The notes under the pieces were generated by a model that had not been told where the DNA came from, did no database searches, and saw only the letters and a list, made by a program, of their open reading frames with translations. A stretch of 64,000 bases of DNA from Eretmocerus hayati (lineage: Eukaryota; Arthropoda; Insecta; Hymenoptera; Aphelinidae), in contig CM056744.1 in assembly GCA_029851415.1 (NCBI GenBank), positions 65,280,172 through 65,344,171 on the forward strand, given 5' to 3'. A program made the position numbers and the translations under genes. How positions within the stretch are numbered: position 1 is the first letter of the stretch; every line of letters starts with the position of its first letter. Positions 35,995 to 47,689 of this stretch are shown here, piece after piece.

Positions 35995-36555
35995 TTATCC
36001 ATCCATCCATTCATCTATCTATCCATCCATCCATCCATACATCAATCCATCCATCCATCCATTGATCCATCCATACATACATCCACCCATTGACTCATGC
36101 ATAGATCGATTCATCAACCACTCATCGTGCCACCATCCATCCTTCAAAAATTGAAACAGCCATGTAACTATCACAAATCCTTCCATTCATACATGCATCA
36201 ATCACCGAATATAATCAATACAACCACCCATATACAATCATCCATCAATCAATCGATCGATCCATCCATCCATCCAACCATCCATCCATTCTCAACTAAT
36301 TCATCCTGATCATTCCATGAAACCGTCGATTATCCAATTATCATCAATTAACCCAACCAAAGAACCATGAACTATCTATCCTTTAATCCATCCATTGATG
36401 CATTCATCCATACACACGTACGAACATACATTCACTCATTTACGGATGAATCCATCAACAGACTTATGCATCCATCAAAATGATCTATCAATTGATCCAT
36501 TCATCCATACACACATACACACATACATGCACTCATTCACGCATAGACCTATGCA
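35995..36555. repeat. Degenerate (ATCC)n / (CATC)n tract
   Basis: TCCATCCATCC-type runs are dense at 35998-36075 and 36255-36295 and scattered in between. The frames through it are repeat products. Confidence 0.85.
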
Positions 36556-36559
36556 TGCA

Positions 36560-36870
36560 TAAAAAAATATTGGTTGAAAATTCAACAAATTGGTTGAATG
36601 AAAAATTCAACCAGTGTATTTGGAAATTCAAACAGCATATGAAATGTTGGGTGAAGATTCAATCAATTTTCAAATAGTGTCACTGTATTAAAATTAAATT
36701 TTAATATAGTGTCTTTCTACACTCACATATGTTCAAACAATGCATGCACGCAAATACATTGTTTGAAATTTCAAGCAATTGATTGAATTAGAAATTCAAC
36801 CAGTGTAGTTGAAAACTCAACATGCTGGTTGAAAATTCAATCAAATTTTTATATTGTGTTTCTACATTCA
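36560..36870. repeat. Short repeats of the TTGAAAATTCAA type
   Basis: The palindromic words GTTGAAAATTCAAC, GGTTGAAT and AAATTCAACCAGTGTA recur several times at 36570-36625 and 36765-36845, giving a loosely inverted, degenerate repeat patch. Confidence 0.5.
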
Positions 36871-36980
36871 TAGATCTTCGAGGTTGCGGAGTAACTTGAT
36901 TAAAATGATTAGAATCTCCGAATGAGTCACATTCCAAATGAGTGCACAAGCTCTCTGCCACGCTTATATTTGGTTAGAGT

Positions 36981-37267
36981 GTGTCCACAAATGAAGCGCT
37001 GGCGCTGCGCCTTGGCGCAAGGTGCCGCTCATGACACCCGCGCTAGCACCGCGCTCTGGTCAGGCTCATAAATTCCACACGTTACCGACTATATCAGAAG
37101 TATACGTCAGGATTTCCCCCACCTCGATCGCTATGTACAACTCTGAAAAGATGAGTTGACGTGTGTGTACCTATAAATTAACACGAACAGTTTTTAGCGG
37201 GCGCTAGCGCGGGTGCCTGAGCGGTGCCATGCGCCAAGGCGCGGCACGGGCACTTTATTCGTGGATA
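36981..37267. mobile_element. GC-rich terminal-inverted-repeat element, about 287 bp
   Basis: The left arm (36981-37056, GTCCACAAATGAAGCGC to CCGCGCTAGC) returns inverted at 37195-37267 (GCGCTAGCGCGG to TTATTCGTGGATAC). The middle is AT-richer and not inverted. No target duplication was made out, so the superfamily is not assigned. Confidence 0.65.
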
Positions 37268-38584
37268 CATCCTTATGAAAGTTCCCCCGCGTGGTTTACC
37301 CAGCCGCGGCTAGCAGAATGTTGGATTTCTGAATATTTCATGCTCATAGATCCTCATAGATTAATTGGGATGATCAAAATTAGAAGAAAGACTAACCTTT
37401 GGTTTGGTACGAAGAATTATTTGCAATCCAAAATCACGTCACAAGTAAAATGAAATCCAATACCAAAAATATATCACAAAATTTCCCAAGAGATATGTTA
37501 CGTATGTGCAATAATGGTATTGATAGACGGAATGATTCCTGAAGTGGAAGTGTATATGTAGGTATTTTGAAATTGATAAAGATACATTCATCATTAGCTC
37601 AAAGACTAACTTTTTGTTTTGTAAACGAGTAATCCACAAATCGATATATTGCAGCAAGATGAAATTCAATCACAAAGCTGAGTACCAAAATTCTTGCAAG
37701 AGAAATATTACAAAGGCATGAATCACAGCAGATTTCGAACAAACATGCGAATTTGACATATCCAAATAGTATGATTTATGGAACAAGATTCTCTGTGAGG
37801 AATGAAATTCTATTGCTTCAAATGATTAAAACTATTTCTAAATTTTACTTACAGTTGGAGGTATTCATTCGTGTCATATAATAATAATCTTTGTGTATAA
37901 AGATGAAATTTTGGCAGACGTCAATAGAATCGTCAGAACAACATGAACAACATGATGTGAATGTAAATAGAAAACATTCGGTGTCTGATAATTTGGGGTT
38001 GCTATGGGCGAAGATTATTGATTTTCCACAAGTTTGAAACAACAACAATTTGGAATGTAAATAGTAAACATTTGATGTGTTGCTATGGATGGACTATTGA
38101 TTTTTCAGTTCTTCAAATCAATAATCAGGCGTCGCGGGGGTTGGCGAGCGGAGCGAGCAGGGTGGCTTGCCCCCCTAGTATATATATATATATATATATT
38201 TCCTTTTTTCTTCCACACATTTTTCCGATAATTTTATTATTTTCATCATTGCATATATATTCTATTTGAATTTTATTCCATCGTATGTACCTTGTGTAAA
38301 AAGGCATCTATGCCCGTTTATTTTTCTGGATAAAAAAAAATATTCAACTCGAAACAGAATCTACAACTTGATGAATTACATCGAATCGAAAACACATGAA
38401 AATTCAACCCATTGGCGCCTACTGGAATGAGAGATCCATTGAATCGTCTTGGGACTTATTTTTGAGTACGAAATAGCCCTCCGAAAAGGAATAGACTGCG
38501 AGGGTTCCACGTGAAATTGTCTGAAATTTTGAAGTATATAATCGGAATTCCCGTTGAGGTCATCCTGATAAATTCAAGTTTTGG
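37268..38584. other. Unassigned AT-rich stretch with a (TA)n tract
   Basis: A TA dinucleotide run lies at about 38178-38200, just after a GC-rich motif GGCGAGCGGAGCGAGC (about 38142). Otherwise no gene or repeat boundary is seen. Confidence 0.35.
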
Positions 38585-39395
38585 TTGGGATAGGTTTTTC
38601 CCAATCAAGTTTTCCTAATGGAATCCCTTTTCTAAGATCCATTTTTCTAATTAAATGCCTTTTCTGAAGCTAGTTTACCTAATAATTTTTTTTCCAACAA
38701 CTTTCTTTCCAATAGCCCACAAGAATGTAATGGAGCGTACCCAGATCTCTTTATCTAGGATATCTTGTTTTGACTTTGCGATTCAGACCAAAACGCAACA
38801 AAGAAGTGAGTGAAATTGATGCAAGCTACATACTTCACGTAGTGAATCTATATTTCTTATCATTTGCTGTTATCAAAATTTCTTATGGGTTATCCATTCG
38901 ATCAAAATCATAGTCATTTAAATTGAAAAGTAAAAAAAATTCAAAACTCTGAAACTCACTAAAAATGGAAACTAGTTTGGTGCCCACTAAGAAAAAAGAT
39001 TCTCTCGATATAGATGGATACTTATACTACTTCAACATAGTAAGCCAGTATCGAGATCATTCCGATAGGGGAGCGATCCTGGATTATTTGAGAAACATAG
39101 GGCACAATATCACGATGTAATTCGAAATTCACATGATAAATCATATGGATAACCTCTAATCAAATTCAGTATGCCCCGTGGAATTTGTATATGTACGCTA
39201 TTAGAAAAAAAGTTGTTAGAGGAAGAGTCACTATAAAAAGTAGCTTCAGAAAAGGCATTTTCTTAGAAGAATGGATTTTAGAAAAGGGCTCTCAGTGGAA
39301 AAACAGATTTTAGAAAAACTCATTTTAGAAGAACAGTTTTTAGAAAGAAATCTTTTAGAAAAACTGGATTAGAAGAACGTATCCCAACGCAAGTT
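38585..39395. repeat. Inverted repeat built from TTTTCTAA-type words
   Basis: 38585-38720 (GTTGGGATAGG, then TTTTTCTAA words, CCTTTTCTGAAGCTA, CAACAACTTTCTTTC) returns in reverse complement at 39205-39395. Both arms are made of reiterated TTCTAA/TTAGAA units. The loop of about 480 bases carries no recognisable gene. It looks like a foldback element. Confidence 0.7.
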
Positions 39396-39477
39396 TTAGC
39401 AGAAAAATAATAAAAACGATTTTCAACATTCAAAATCATGTCAAGACGGCATTCTCTACCCATAGTCGATAGATATA

Positions 39478-40312
39478 GGCATTTCTCTGGAACGTTTACA
39501 TCTGCTGGAATACAGCGATGGATGCTGATGAAAGAGAACAATCGAATCCATCGGTCCCGATCGAAGTGGAAATATCATTATCTAAGTCTTGAAATGAGAT
39601 ACCTTCCGTTTCTGTATGATGAGAAGCAGGTTGATTCATTCTAGCTCACTCGAAAAGAGAAAAAGTGGGGAAAATCCTGTGGAAATACTTGAGAGTCTCG
39701 TACAGTCTTACCGATGCTGTGGCGATGCCGCGCAACTTTTCGAGTTGATTCCAGCTGTATTTGGTGAATAAAATATTGAAGGAAGATAGCCCACAGGCAC
39801 ATTAGTGTGCTACCAATTCAGCCAAAATTTCACGACCTCGAAAATTGGAAATGGAAAATCAATAATCTCTCGTCAACTCGGGGATGATTACGCCAAGCTT
39901 ATGCCGTGACTTTCAACGCAATTTCCGAAAAGCATATGTGAAATAGATGCGATTCCGGAGATTTTGCGACAAGGCTCGTGTTTGTGCGATTTTCCTGTCT
40001 AGAACACGACCGTTCTGACGTGAAATGGAAAAAACGTGACTCACGAAAACAGTTCAGTTTTTCTCACCCTACATTGGCGGACTGAGCTATATGTGGGTGA
40101 AACCAATTGTGATCGGATACCCTCACAGTATGGAGCTACGAAAAGCCCATGGCATTCGTTGGTATGATCAATCTTGCAAAATGTATGCTCAAGAAAATCT
40201 AGAGAATCGACGAAAAACTACTCAAAGCTCGACTCGTTAACGTGATTTCGGCAATGCCACCAACGCTTTATGAGTTTTATTAGTGGATTTGTCACTCTCA
40301 ATACTATATGCA
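39478..40312 (+). repeat. Dispersed repeat A, copy 2, left part
   Basis: It matches 2620-3425 throughout (for example CTGGAATACAGC, TGGCGATGCCGCGCAACTT, ATTAGTGGATTTGT) with clear divergence. It is interrupted at about 40313 by a retrotransposon and resumes at 45541. Confidence 0.75.
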
Positions 40313-40910
40313 AGTTAATACTATATGCATCTATATGCACGTCATCGTAGCAACTGTTATCTTCTCCGCACGTAGTGACTTGCATTACATCTTGGTGAAA
40401 ATTCAACACCACTGGCTGAAGAGGTTATGCAGTGCCTGCCTGTACAAGTGCGCGTGGCAGAAGCAGAAGAGTGCAACATAGCAGACTCAGTAGAGGTTGG
40501 TCTCATCCTGAATGTGTGGTTTGTGGGAAGCCACCATCATACCCTAAACAAAAACTGAAACTGTGCCCACTTGCCAACTACCAAGGCGTTCTAAGTGCGC
40601 AAACAGGAAAACTGATGGGATGACAAATGTCGTGAAAAAGAAGCAGGAGGAGGAGCGGTGGCTACCAAGCAGACGATGCATAGCCAGCAGTCGACACTTA
40701 TACGGTGCAGTGCGAAGGCGCTGAATATTCTATCTCTCTAGTAGAGCCAACTCTCCTTCCGCGGCAACGGTGGCTTAAAAGCTCTCACCAACTGCGCCTC
40801 CCGTCACCACTGCTATCACTCGTTCGCGCTCTCTCCGCTCGTCCTCTTCATCAGCGTCGTCTGCTCCTGCTGCTCTCTCGCGCACGTCATATTGCGCAGC
40901 TGAGAAGACC

Positions 40911-42312
40911 ATGGCGGGAGATTCGATTCGGGATAAGAGATCGGAGGCATCGCCACTCACTGCCTCTACAAGAGCGGAAGCTGTAGAGAGCTCGCTCTTA
41001 CCGACGCTTCATTCTCCTAGCACAACGCTGGTATCGCAGCCTTTTATAAATACCTGTGTCGCGGGAGATTCAAGAAGTCACCATCAGCAAATTTTCCCGT
41101 CCACACCTACAACCAACTTATCTGATGTGCCTTATGACGAAGAGACGTCTTAGAATCTGCGAATGCGGTCCCTGGTACTGCAACATCGTCTTCTGGTCCT
41201 CAGGTTTTTGAGTATAAGTATATTCCGCAGACTACTCTGGGCATGTCTTTCCGACACTTTAATACCATTCAGGAGCAGTTCGGTGGAGTGAAATCCCTCA
41301 TTGACCGAGGGCATGCGCCCACTCTCTCTTCATCTCCTACGCCAGCAATGAGCGAGATCAATGACAAGCTATTAGGACTCATGTCGACCCTTGAGGAAAT
41401 TATCGGGAAGCAAAGCTCTCAGCTGGGGGACTGCGCTAAAATTGTCGACTGCTCCTGAATGAGAATGCGCTATTGAAACATCAATTTGAAGAATTGAACC
41501 AATCCTTGAAAAACACCTAGACTGCTCTACATCATATCCATAACTATCATGGCCAAAATTCAACTCTTCACCCGCCTACTTGTTTTTCTCAGGGAGCTCC
41601 GTTAGGAATTTTTGATGACCCGCAATTCCATCCTTCACCCCGGAGCTCGTGCCTTGAAGGCACTCGAGCCCAGTTTGGGGGTACTCGTTCCGAGCACTGT
41701 AATCTGGCTGTTAATGGAGTATTGAAATCTGATCTAGAGGTCTGTAATCAGGAGTCAGATCACATCGCCTATGCAGTGCTTGCTACGATGCTCCCATCCC
41801 TGGAAGAGCAGGATATTATCCGCACTCGTGTGCTCAAACCAAGGCGCGAGACAACGGGTGTAAGGAGTGAGACTGGGAGGGAAGGGTAATCGGGCTTGAG
41901 CAAACCACCTTCATTAGTTGTTGAAGTTTTCACCGATCGCCTGGTTCATAACATCTTACGAGCCAAACGTTCGCCTCCCCACATCTACTTCACCACCAAT
42001 GACATTTTATCCTCTTTACTTGATGGGAAGTCAGCATCCATTGTGCCAAATCATAAAATATTCATCGATGAATTGCTTTCTCATGAAAAATTTGAGTCTT
42101 TTGAAAGTTTAAAATGCATAGCTACTGGGTTGGGTTTCAAATATGTATGGCACAGTGGGGACAGATTTTTCATTACCCGAGGAGGAGACAGGCGTGCACA
42201 CGTTTTGACGAATGCTGCGGACTTGCAGGTTATCATGACAGCATGTCGGCAAACAAGCGTCCTCTTCCAAATAAACCACCTGCTATGGTCCACGGGCAGA
42301 GAACTAATGTAG
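40911..42312 (+). pseudogene. CR1-like ORF1: coiled coil and FP25-like C-terminal domain (broken)
   Basis: ATG 40911 starts a Ser/Thr-rich segment to 41153. A second segment (41243-41458) has a helical, Leu-rich stretch (MSEINDKLLGLMSTLEEI) suited to oligomerisation. After further breaks, AVLATMLPSLEEQDI and the segment 41896-42312 follow. This last segment holds SPPHIYFTTNDILSS and LGFKYVWHSGDRFFITRGG, which resemble the C-terminal domain of baculovirus FP25-like proteins found in many retroelement ORF1 proteins. At least three stops or shifts break the frame. The role would be RNA binding and particle assembly. Confidence 0.65.
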
Positions 42313-42339
42313 TAGATCAGGCAGAAAAAACATCATTGT

Positions 42340-45227
42340 AACTGAGTGGGTCTGCTGATTCTTCAAGAGAGAAAGGGAATCGCCTAGGGGCTCTTCAACA
42401 TAACATCCCTCGTGGGCCATATAGAGGAATTTCGCTTCATGTCATTCACGACTCATCATTTCATGTTTTTGGTGTTGCCGAGACATGGCTGGGCCCAAAA
42501 GTTGATAGCAGCCTCATACAAGTCCATGGGTACTCAGTGATCCGACAAGATCGCAACCGGGAAGAAGGCAAAGTCACTCTTTACGTACACAATGATTACA
42601 AAGTGAGAAAATTGGCCTTTTCTGAAACCGAGGGTGAGGATAAACCTCTCAAACCTGAGTATTTATTTCGTAGCATACAAAAGGGTAACTTTCCCCCCAT
42701 CTTAGTGGGCGTAATCTACAGGCCTCCACATATTCCAATGCAAAAGGACACTGATTCGTTCAATGTACTCCGTGACCTTTTCTGTGATTTCAGTCACAAA
42801 ATTCTAATGGGGAACTTGAATGCCAATCTGCTATCGACATTGTCAGGCGCAAACTTCATCAGGCGACTGACAAATGAACTATCTCTGCAGATAGTCCAGC
42901 ATGGCTCGACACATCACACTCACACCTCGCACACATGGATGACGTACTACTGGTAGACGATAACGATACCTTCCTAGACCACCATAACGTACACCTACCA
43001 TGCTTTGGTGGCCACGCACTCATTGAAGCAACTCTTGATATTTTCGTTCCGGAGCCCATCAAAAAGCCTTTTACATTCCGTAAACATGATAGTATTGACC
43101 CGGGGTAGCTCAATGGAATGCTGGAACGGATGGACTGGACACCCTCAGACACCGTCGAATCCGATCTGGAGGGAGCTGTGAAATGTCTGACTGAGAACTT
43201 GCAAGCAGCGACCGATCTCTTAGCACCACCGAAAACGGTCTCTTCTCAAGAAAAAGACGCATTATAGATTGGTCCTGACCTGAAGATTCTCATTCAGAGA
43301 TGTCGAGCGGCTGAACGCCGATACAGGCGTACAAAACGAATGACGCCTCTCAAGGAGTTTCCTCGGCTCAGCCAAGAGGTCGAGGAGCGCTTAGAAAGGG
43401 AGCGAAATATTTCCCTTCAAAATCATCTCTGATGCTCTCGATCAGAATAAAAATGTTTGAAAGGAAATGTGCAACCTTGGCCTCTTGCCCAAGAGCAAGG
43501 AGGAGGAGCAACACGGTTTCAGACCGGACGAGTTGAACGCTCACTTTGCAAAAGTCTTCATCTCGCCTAACGAAAGCAAAGAGGAAGTGATGGATACGAT
43601 TCCTTGTGCTGATGAGAGAGGCTTTTTAGTCAAGCCTACAAATGCAGTGGAAGTCATCTTAGCGGCCAAGCACTTCTCATCGCAAGCTCGTGGAGTGGAT
43701 GGAATTTCGCATATAGTGATCGCGAAAGCTCTGCCGGCCATGAATGATATCAATGTTGAAATTTTCAATTCCTCCTTCGCTCAGGGTATTTTTCCGGAGT
43801 CTTGGAAAAGGGCTCAGCTGATTGCGCTTAATAAGACTGTTGCACCTTCAGCTGTCTCGGACTTTTGACCAATCGCCCTGCTGTGCTTTCTTCCCAAGAT
43901 TCTGGAAAAAATAGCTCATGATCAATTCATGGAGTACCTAAAAGAGGAGAAGCTGCTCGACTCACTCCAGACTGGATTTCAAAAACATAACAGTATTCAG
44001 ACAGCCCTATTGAAACTGACCGACGATAAACGCATAGCCAGAGACAAGAGAAAAATTACAATACTGCTACTTTTTGACTTCAGTAAAGCTTCCGATTCAA
44101 TTTCACCAACGAAACTGTTACAGAAACTTCGTCTTTTGGGATCTTCCAGAACAGCCCTTCTGTGGGTGAAATCGTATCTTGAAGGTCGCTCACATTTTGT
44201 TACGTCGAGGAATGGTGGGGACTCCGATTGGCTCACAACCATTCTAGAAGTTCCGCAGGACTCAATTCTAAGACCACTGCTGTTCAGTCTTTACGTAAAT
44301 GATCTACCAGACGTGATTCGCAATCTGTCCGTCAAACACATATTCTATGCAGATGACCTCCAAATATACCTTTACATTGAGAAGGATAAAATCCTGAAGG
44401 GCATAGCTCGACTAGAAGAGGCAGCGCAACTGGTTGCTGGATGGGCTGAGTCCTCCAGCCTGCATCTCGACGCCGGCAAGACCAAATCTATCTTTTTTGG
44501 CTCAAGAGACCATGTCAAAAAGCTGAATGGGATGGTCCTGCCCGGTGTCAACATGCCGGGTTATGGTGACGATCCCCTTCAGTGCCACGGTCGTGAGTCT
44601 CGGTGTGACACTCGACAGCAAACTTAAATGGGAACCTCAGATCGACCAAGTGACAAAAAAGTCAATAGAACCCTTTATGGTCTGAGATTTATCAGGGCGT
44701 GTACCACCGAGACACTCCGCCGAAGACTGGTCGAGACGTTAGTTCGACCTCATCCGAACTACTGCACGGTTGTGTGGCTTGACGCGGACGAAAAACAACG
44801 GGAGCGAGTCCAACGACTGAGGAATTCGTGTGTATGATACATTTTCGGCGTGAGAAGAGATCAGCACGTCTCTCCGTACTAGGAGAGCCTGGCCTGGTTG
44901 CGTTCAGACTCTCGTAGAATGTATTTTGCAGCCATTCTTTTGTATAAAATACTCAACATGATAGAGCCTGAATAACTAGCTGCAATGTTCTCGAAGTACC
45001 AGCCCAGATCTACAACTCGAAGTGATGCCAGAGAGCTTAACATCCCCAGGTTTCGGCTAAGGGCTACTGACCTCTCTTTTCAGTATCAGGGCGCCAAACT
45101 TTGGAACTGTCTCCCATCCTTCTCGCGCCACTCGCCATCACTAGCATCGTTCAAGTCATCATTGAAACTACATCTACTCAAGCTTGATTCTCTCGATCTC
45201 CCTATCATTCCTCTATCTCAGCAATGA
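42340..45227 (+). pseudogene. CR1-like ORF2: endonuclease and reverse transcriptase (heavily broken)
   Basis: The endonuclease (about 42390-43060) shows LQHNI, AETWLG and a block GNLNAN where the family has GDLNAN, so a catalytic Asp is replaced by Asn. The final SDH block has become GHALI. A frame break follows near 42950. Stops occur in the linker (43107, 43265). The reverse transcriptase shows DFSKASDS, PQDSILRPLLFSLYVNDLP (family PQGSVLGPLLF) and FYADD (44346 onward). The C-terminal CR1 block QYQGAKLWNCLPSFS ends at 45227. Further breaks lie at 43868 and 44625-44840. It is not functional. Confidence 0.82.
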
Positions 45228-45540
45228 GCTCTCCCACCTCCAATAGCAATTTCACGTCATCGTGATATTTCTTCTGAGTCATGTTTGTATAGAATAAGTA
45301 CTGAAATTTACCTGACGAATCGCACCTGTGATAATTATAAACACTGTATGGAGCTTGACCAAACTTAATCTAAAGTCTTTTCCCAACTTTTATTTTTCAT
45401 TTTCAGTGCATGTGCACTCTGATGACCTTGTCTGAATGAGAGACACTATGTGATATTAATTGATACTATTTATATGTTTATATAAGTATTGAGATATTTT
45501 GCCATCGTGCAAATAAAAAGCCATCTTATCTTATCTTATT

Positions 45541-45655
45541 ACGCAAATGCGCGAGCAAAAGGTCCCTAGTGTGCGTTGAGTGGTTTTCACTTTTCATTTT
45601 TCAAAGATTTTCAGCAAAGTGCAAAAGTTCCAGAGAAACGCTCATATACCTCTGG
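45541..45655 (+). repeat. Dispersed repeat A, copy 2, right part
   Basis: It resumes the match to 3430-3550 (GGTCCCTAGTGTGCGTTGAG, GATTTTCAGCAAAGTGCAAA) directly after the tail of the CR1-like element. Confidence 0.75.
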
Positions 45656-46002
45656 GTCCTGAATTGCAAAATCTATACGTCAGGAAAATTTCAAAAACCG
45701 AAACTGAGCCCCAGATATTGGCCGAAAAAAAAGTTGTTGGAACACCTTTCCATCGTCATTGAAAGCACATCACTCTCCTTCATTCTGACTTCATTTCCGA
45801 GAATTGAATAGCTCCTGATAAAATATCATATGACATCCATTCGAAGTGAAATTGTCTGTCCTTTCAGATTTCGTGAACAAAAGTGGCATAAGATGAAGTT
45901 TGGAGTGAGATAATGCGTCTTTTCTTCAGGAACTATACCTTCCATCGAAAGAAAACTCCATTTCGAATCCAATTTTCATCATAAAAGTCGATGCATTGTC
46001 AC
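45656..46002. other. Unassigned stretch between repeat A and a palindrome
   Basis: No gene or repeat is recognised in these roughly 350 bases. Confidence 0.3.
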
Positions 46003-47278
46003 TCGAGACGTTGGAGGGCTATTCCAGTTAAGCCCGTCCAATGAAGTAAGATCGAAGAATTAGATTCCCTCTGCGATGGAGTATATGATTCTAGAGCTAA
46101 AATGGAGTGACACGTGTTTTTCTGTTCAGCCCAGATCGTCTTCGCATCGGAGTTATGCAAATTTCCACTTGGAGCCGAAAATTTAGATTGATATTCTGAA
46201 ATGGGCAAAAGCTCCACAATTTTCCTCCTAATGGGTCTTTTGAGATGAGACTCGATGGGGGATATCAAACAGAACGTATTCTATCAAAATAGAATTGTAT
46301 GGCGCTCAAAACCCCGCATAGAGTCCCAAAAAGCGACAACTTGATGAATGATCAAAAAGTACAATTACTCAAGAACATAAATTCGTATCCCTCTGAATAT
46401 TTTCTTCAGGGTACTTTCAACAATGCCAAATATGATGCATTTGCTCCGGTAGGCGCTAAAAATTCTTGTAGGGCGCTGAAAATATTTTCAGAGAAAACAA
46501 TTACAAAAACCAAATTATTTTTGAAATTCGGTAGCAACTATCGTGGAAAGGTCAATGTCGTCTGCCAAGAGTATCGTTATCCCATGGAAGTGTCCCGAGG
46601 TGATCAATTTCGGGATCTATCGCTACATTTCCTTTTTGAGTGATTACAGCTCAATTCAGCGATATATCTAGAAATCAATCACCTTGGGGCACTTCCATGG
46701 GATTATGATACTCTTGGCGGAGGAAATAGACCTCTCTACAATAGTTGTTACCGAATTCCAGGAATAATTTGGTTTTCGAAATTTTTTCCCAGAAAATTCT
46801 TTTTAGCACCTCACACGAATTCTTAGCGTCTACTGGAGCAAATGCATCATTTTTGACGTCTCTTCGAATACTCTCGAAAGAAATTCTGGCGGTTACGAAT
46901 TTATGTTTTCGAGTTACTGTATTTTCTCATTCTGCATCAAATTGTCACTTTTTGGGACTCAATGGAGAATTTTGAGCACCATAACATTCTATTCTGATAC
47001 AATACGTTGTGTTTCATACTCTCCATCAAGCCCCATCCCAAAAGACCCATTGAGAGGAAAATTGTGGGGCTTTCGCCAATACCAGAATGTCAATCTCAAT
47101 TTTCAACTCCAAAATGGAAATTCGCTTAACTCCGATGCGAAGTCGATCCGGGCTAAACAGAAAAACATGTGTCACCTCATTTCAGCTCTAGAATTATATA
47201 CTTCATCACGGAGGGAATCTAATCTTTTGACCTTACTTCATTGGACAGTCTTGACTGGAATAGCCCTGAAACGTCAAG
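46003..47278. repeat. Diverged palindrome with arms of about 620 bp
   Basis: 46003-46624 returns in reverse complement at 46658-47278 around an axis near 46641. Outer ends pair as GAGACGTTGGAGGGCTATTC with its complement; inner ends pair as AGGTGATCAATTTCGGGATC with its complement. Substitutions and short indels are frequent along the arms. Frames within it (46299-46643 plus, 46903-47397 plus) have no known motif. Confidence 0.88.
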
Positions 47279-47689
47279 CCTGCAGACTCCTAATGTCAAA
47301 ATCACTGTCATCTCACTTGGGGAGCCTGTTAAGGAGGCTCGAGCACTTTTTAATAAAACATTTGTTTTCGGCGCAAGTGAGCTTAAACTATAGCTAAAAC
47401 TACCAGAAATGTAAAACCGTTGAAAAAACATGGGGTCAACCACTAAAATCGAGAGCAAATTGACTTGGAAAATTATTTCTGACTACACGTAACCTTATGG
47501 ACCACACGCGTTAAGATGAGATTGCGGGCTAACTATTCATATGATATCTGTTCTGGCCAGAAGAAACGGTTCTTTTATCTATTCCCTATAAATTGATACC
47601 AGGAAAACTATGGGTCAACCATCAAAATTTCGAGAAAATTAGAGTGAAAGTAAAAAAGCTAGCGTTGCAGCCAGCGCTTGCATTGTGAG
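47279..47689. other. Stretch between two palindromes
   Basis: No gene is recognised. TTAAGGAGGCTCGAGC (about 47330) recurs inverted at about 50293-50310, beyond the next palindrome. The palindrome at 47690-50229 may therefore have been inserted into an older symmetric structure. Confidence 0.4.

Larger units (their letters stand above)
40313..45540 (+). mobile_element. Decayed CR1-like non-LTR retrotransposon, tail (TTATC)n
   Basis: The element has a 5' UTR, ORF1 (from ATG 40911), ORF2 (about 42340-45227), a 3' UTR and the end AATAAAAAGCCATCTTATC with about three TTATC units (45513-45540). Its position inside repeat A proves insertion: the flanks rejoin into the continuous copy at 2605-3550. 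A clear target duplication is not visible, although GCAA occurs on both sides. All domains are broken by stops and frameshifts, so this is an old copy. Its age exceeds that of the 8.4-13.1 kb element, judged by the number of lesions. Confidence 0.85.

Noticed and set aside
40705..40986. Arg/Leu-rich open frame in the GC-rich part of the CR1-like 5' region
   Set aside because: It overlaps the ORF1 start on the same strand in another frame and shows low-complexity composition only.
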